Origin: an uncultured bacterium
GTDB taxonomy: Bacteria > Babelota > Babeliae > Babelales > Babelaceae
Assembly: GCA_903831405.1 (NCBI GenBank)
Contig: CAIKXM010000012.1
Span: 1 to 33,886, forward strand
Length of the DNA: 33,886 nucleotides
Direction of reading: 5' to 3'
Shown here: positions 31,194 through 33,886 of the stretch, piece after piece
Layout of the letters: each line of letters starts with the position of its first letter
Position numbering within the stretch: the stretch's first letter is position 1
Made by a program: the position numbers and the translations under genes
Notes under the pieces: model-generated
Told to the model about the DNA's origin: nothing
What the model saw: the letters and a program-made list of their open reading frames with translations, nothing else
The model's database searches: none

Positions 31194-33533
31194 ATGAAGA
31201 TAAAACCAATACTTTACGCACTGGCACTCCTAATGAGTATCATCAATGCCATGGAAAGAGACGATTGGCAAAAAACACCGGGGCAACAATTAGGAGGCCG
31301 TGGGCAGCAAAGCTCCCTGATTCCCACAACCAGACGGCCAAGCTCACCACCAAGACGACCTGCTTCACCGCCAACACCATCTGCAGCAGGTCCAGCAAGT
31401 GTCGCAGGGCGTAGCCCTACGGCTCCAAGCGCAGGAGCACCAACGACACCAAGCAGTATGCCACCAGCAGGATTTATGCGTTCTGGTCAACGACAATCAG
31501 GTGCAGCTCTACCACCCTCAGAAGTAGAATCAAAAAGTACAACAAGTATGACGACGTCTCCAGAAATAACGCCTGCAACTGCTGCTGCCAGCGTGCAAGA
31601 GTCATCAAAAATTCCTGGATCAATTACATTACAATCAAATATAAGCGCGCAGCCTCGAGACCATATCATTCGTCCAGATGCTATACAATATGCACAAACA
31701 ATTAAAACCATGGTCGATGTTAGTGAAGATACGCAAACACCTATAGAAATACCTTACCCCTATACAGAAGAACAAGTGCGCCTAGCAGCAGATTTAGTCA
31801 ATTTTATCGCGCAACATACGCAAGACACACAATTGCTACCACCACAACATGCTTTAATTGATTTTATCATTAATCATACCCATAACTTTGAACGTATCTC
31901 ATTTGTCGACACCCTCGCTATCATTAACTTTTTGGACATACCACTAGCATTTGATGCAATAGTATCTATACGCCAGCCACTACCATTGCCAAGAAATAGA
32001 GAAGAAGAGCTTCGCTATAATCAACAGCTCTCTTCTGTTGCATCACTAACCAGAGGATCTCGCGATCGCCGTCTATTTCAACTCCTTAGCTCTATGCTCT
32101 ATCCAGGATGCTTGCAGCACCAAGAAATTGCACAAATAATTGCTACCATACCGCAAGAATTGCAACACACTATATTGGGTGATTATATGCAAAGCCATCC
32201 AGAACTATATCAACATAGTATTAAAACTATCAACAATGCACACATTCCACAATTTACCGCTGATGGACAAATAGTAGCAATACGATCAGGAGATAATATT
32301 ATACTTATCGACAATATAACCGGCCTATCTATACGTACTATCAACAATATTTATTGTACAGATCTTAGTCCTAATGGACAAACAATAACAGCGCGGTCAG
32401 AAAGGAATATTCTTCTTATCAATACGACAACCGGTACAATCATATGCACTATCAATGACGCCCTTTCTCATCAATTTAGTCCTGATGGACAAATATTAGC
32501 TGTAGAATCAGAAAGGAATATTCTTCTTATCAATACGACAACCGGTGCCACTATACGCACCATCCCCAACACCAGAATACCTCAATTCAGTCCTAACGGG
32601 CAAATAATAGCTGTAGAATCAGCAGGCAATATTCTTCTTATTAATACAGCAACCGGTGCCACTATACGCACCATCCTCAACGCCAGAATGCCTCAATTTA
32701 GTCCTGATGGGCAAATAATAGCTGTAGAATCAGCAGACAATATTCTTCTTATTAATACGACAACAGGTGCAATAATTCGTATTATTAATCAGCCAGACGC
32801 ATACTATATTTTTCAAAGAATATTTTTCAGTCCTGATGGAAAAATCTTAGCAACAATATCTAAAGACAGCTTTATGCTTATCAATGCTCATGACGGAACC
32901 AGAATAGGAAAAATTATATCTACTATCAATAATGCCTATGATCCACAATTCAGTCCTAATGGAAAAATAGTAGCAATATCATCATCAGCAAAAAATACTA
33001 TTCTCATCAATACCGAAACCGGTTCTATTATATATACAATCAATAATGCCGAAAACCCACGATTTAGTCCTGATGGAAGCATACTCATAACAACAACCTA
33101 TCAAGATTACTCATCAACTTTAAACATAAGAGGTTATTCATTGTTACGTGAAGCTCTGCAGTCACCAATAGCAATTCTTCCGCCTACTGCGGCACCAGTG
33201 ATCGATGGTTCTTCAGCTGCACCAGCGGCAGCTTCACCAGCGATTGCAGCACCAGCAGCACTACGCAGAACTGCAGTAGAACCTGAAGAAGAAGCTGTTA
33301 TTCTTGCTGACCCCCGATTCGACCAAATGGGAAGACCAGCTATTCCTGCACAAGAACAACAAACTGCAGCTGCAGCACCCGTCGAGCCACCAGCAGCTCA
33401 CGTTACTGCTCCAGCGATTACTGCTCCAGCACCTGTAGTGTCAGCAGCAGCTGGGGCACCTTCACTACAGCCAGCGCCACGAAGAGGTGTTTTGGGTGCT
33501 ATTAGCAATTGGTGGTATGGCAAAAAACAATAA
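31194..33533 (+). CDS. Exported BTB/Skp1-like domain plus short-blade propeller protein
   Basis: A 779-residue protein: signal peptide (1-19, ending INA), MERDDWQKTPGQQLGG motif, Pro/Ser/Ala-rich spacer (45-140), BTB/Skp1-like domain (142-258), and a helical linker (270-345) with LFQLLSSMLYPGCLQ and IPQELQHTILGDYM. About eight propeller-type repeats follow (350-650), with the unit FSPDGQIIAVESxxNILLINTTTGATIRTI (split at the N of NILL). Units are about 37 residues, shorter than WD40, and lack the GH and WD dipeptides. Blades 2-5 are nearly identical at DNA level. An Ala/Pro/Gln tail (660-765) ends in GVLGAISNWWYGKKQ. The paralogue at 27859 has full-length WD40 blades. Exported binding role inferred. 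GAGAGG is 5 nt before the ATG. Confidence 0.82.
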   Translation: MKIKPILYALALLMSIINAMERDDWQKTPGQQLGGRGQQSSLIPTTRRPSSPPRRPASPPTPSAAGPASVAGRSPTAPSAGAPTTPSSMPPAGFMRSGQRQSGAALPPSEVESKSTTSMTTSPEITPATAAASVQESSKIPGSITLQSNISAQPRDHIIRPDAIQYAQTIKTMVDVSEDTQTPIEIPYPYTEEQVRLAADLVNFIAQHTQDTQLLPPQHALIDFIINHTHNFERISFVDTLAIINFLDIPLAFDAIVSIRQPLPLPRNREEELRYNQQLSSVASLTRGSRDRRLFQLLSSMLYPGCLQHQEIAQIIATIPQELQHTILGDYMQSHPELYQHSIKTINNAHIPQFTADGQIVAIRSGDNIILIDNITGLSIRTINNIYCTDLSPNGQTITARSERNILLINTTTGTIICTINDALSHQFSPDGQILAVESERNILLINTTTGATIRTIPNTRIPQFSPNGQIIAVESAGNILLINTATGATIRTILNARMPQFSPDGQIIAVESADNILLINTTTGAIIRIINQPDAYYIFQRIFFSPDGKILATISKDSFMLINAHDGTRIGKIISTINNAYDPQFSPNGKIVAISSSAKNTILINTETGSIIYTINNAENPRFSPDGSILITTTYQDYSSTLNIRGYSLLREALQSPIAILPPTAAPVIDGSSAAPAAASPAIAAPAALRRTAVEPEEEAVILADPRFDQMGRPAIPAQEQQTAAAAPVEPPAAHVTAPAITAPAPVVSAAAGAPSLQPAPRRGVLGAISNWWYGKKQ
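32353..32795 (+). repeat. 111-nt coding tandem repeats (propeller blades)
   Basis: About four units with a 111-nt period lie within the propeller gene; for example, GCTGTAGAATCA recurs at 32499, 32610 and 32721. Units share long identical stretches including synonymous sites, indicating recent amplification of one blade. Confidence 0.85.
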
Positions 33534-33623
33534 CAGCCTATCTTCACTATTTGTAGCAATAGTATAAGCAGCAGAAGATACAATAAAGAGAAAAAAGTTA
33601 TACAAATGTAACAGGGCGAATAC

Positions 33624-33665
33624 AAAGAGAAGAGGGGCGCAATGTATTGTGCCCCTCTTCTCTTT
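33624..33665. terminator. Bidirectional rho-independent terminator
   Basis: Arms 33624-33638 and 33651-33665 are perfect complements (core GAGGGGC / GCCCCTC), extended by inner pairs around a TGTA loop. It ends the propeller gene and likely the minus-strand gene at the right edge. Confidence 0.88.
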
Positions 33666-33768
33666 AATAAACTACTCGTGCATACAAATTCTTTTATCTA
33701 AAAACCATGTATTACTATTGCTATCAAAAAAATACTGATTAATTTTAACGCGAATTCGATAATACAGA

Positions 33769-33886
33769 TTAACTGAAAGACAAAGCTTTTTCGATCTTTG
33801 CAAGAGAAGGCTTACTTTCATAAAATGCATAAGCAGATACTCCTGAAAATATGTTACAAAGAAAACCTGCAACAGATCGATGTCTA
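33769..33886 (-). CDS. Possible C-terminal fragment of a minus-strand gene
   Basis: Reading leftward from the right edge, one frame is open for 38 codons to a TAA at 33771-33769. It has ordinary composition for a protein end (SVAGFLCNIFSG..., then KPSLAKIEKALSFS). A second frame stays open to a TAG near 33672 but is richer in Leu, Phe and Tyr, so I prefer the first. The gene start lies outside the window and no family is recognisable. The terminator at 33624-33665 would serve this gene in either reading. Confidence 0.35.
   Translation of the reverse strand, partial: RHRSVAGFLCNIFSGVSAYAFYESKPSLAKIEKALSFS

Noticed and set aside
32353-32795. Direct repeats that might be taken for a CRISPR array or intergenic satellite
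   Set aside because: The repeats are in frame, encode propeller blades and have no unique spacers.
33672-33872. 66-codon minus-strand frame near the right edge
   Set aside because: Composition is Leu/Phe/Tyr-heavy, and an overlapping frame ending at 33769 looks more like a protein; kept only as an alternative in that entry.
1-33886. tRNA, rRNA, insertion sequence or prophage genes
   Set aside because: No cloverleaf-like intergenic sequence, rRNA segment, transposase motif or phage gene was found by reading the gaps and frames.

Overview
This AT-rich window looks like the chromosome of a host-associated bacterium with a small, dense genome. My best guess is the candidate phylum Dependentiae (TM6). 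That is an inference from the mix of exported ankyrin, beta-propeller and eukaryote-like domain proteins with ordinary bacterial housekeeping genes; there is no rRNA or other phylogenetic marker here. Much of the coding capacity carries N-terminal signal peptides, so the window is dominated by a predicted exported proteome.

Region 1 (1-7592, minus strand) is the most unusual part. A three-gene cassette occurs twice in tandem: a type I periplasmic binding protein (LivJ/Peripla_BP_6-like), a pentameric ligand-gated ion channel (pLGIC, Pro-loop receptor) homologue, and an exported PPP/calcineurin-like phosphatase homologue whose metal-binding motifs are destroyed. A third channel gene follows and runs off the left edge. 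Genes overlap by 4 nt (ATGA) or lie 22-53 nt apart, and no ABC permease or ATPase is present. The binding proteins may therefore serve the channels as ligand-capture subunits. I propose an exported multi-protein receptor system. The first cassette is coupled by a 4-nt overlap to lon.

Region 2 (7589-11973, minus) carries lon, tyrS and a site-2-protease-like membrane protein that has lost its HExxH motif. They are probably co-transcribed with the channel cassettes. Region 3 (12168-18810) holds an orphan exported protein, three exported ankyrin proteins built on a 38-residue repeat, a small exported protein, an HD-domain protein with a mutated HD motif, and a single-pass membrane protein. Strong hairpin terminators separate the units.

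Region 4 (19008-27542) is housekeeping: trpS, divergent glmM and a DUF502 membrane protein, then the minus-strand set lysS-recJ-cmk, an exported or anchored Mn-type superoxide dismutase, and an FtsB/DivIC-like protein. Region 5 (27859-33533, plus) holds three paralogous exported proteins combining a BTB/Skp1-like domain, a helical linker and a WD40-type propeller. One paralogue has lost its propeller and carries a frameshifted tail; another has a freshly amplified 111-nt blade repeat. A minus-strand gene fragment may begin at the right edge.
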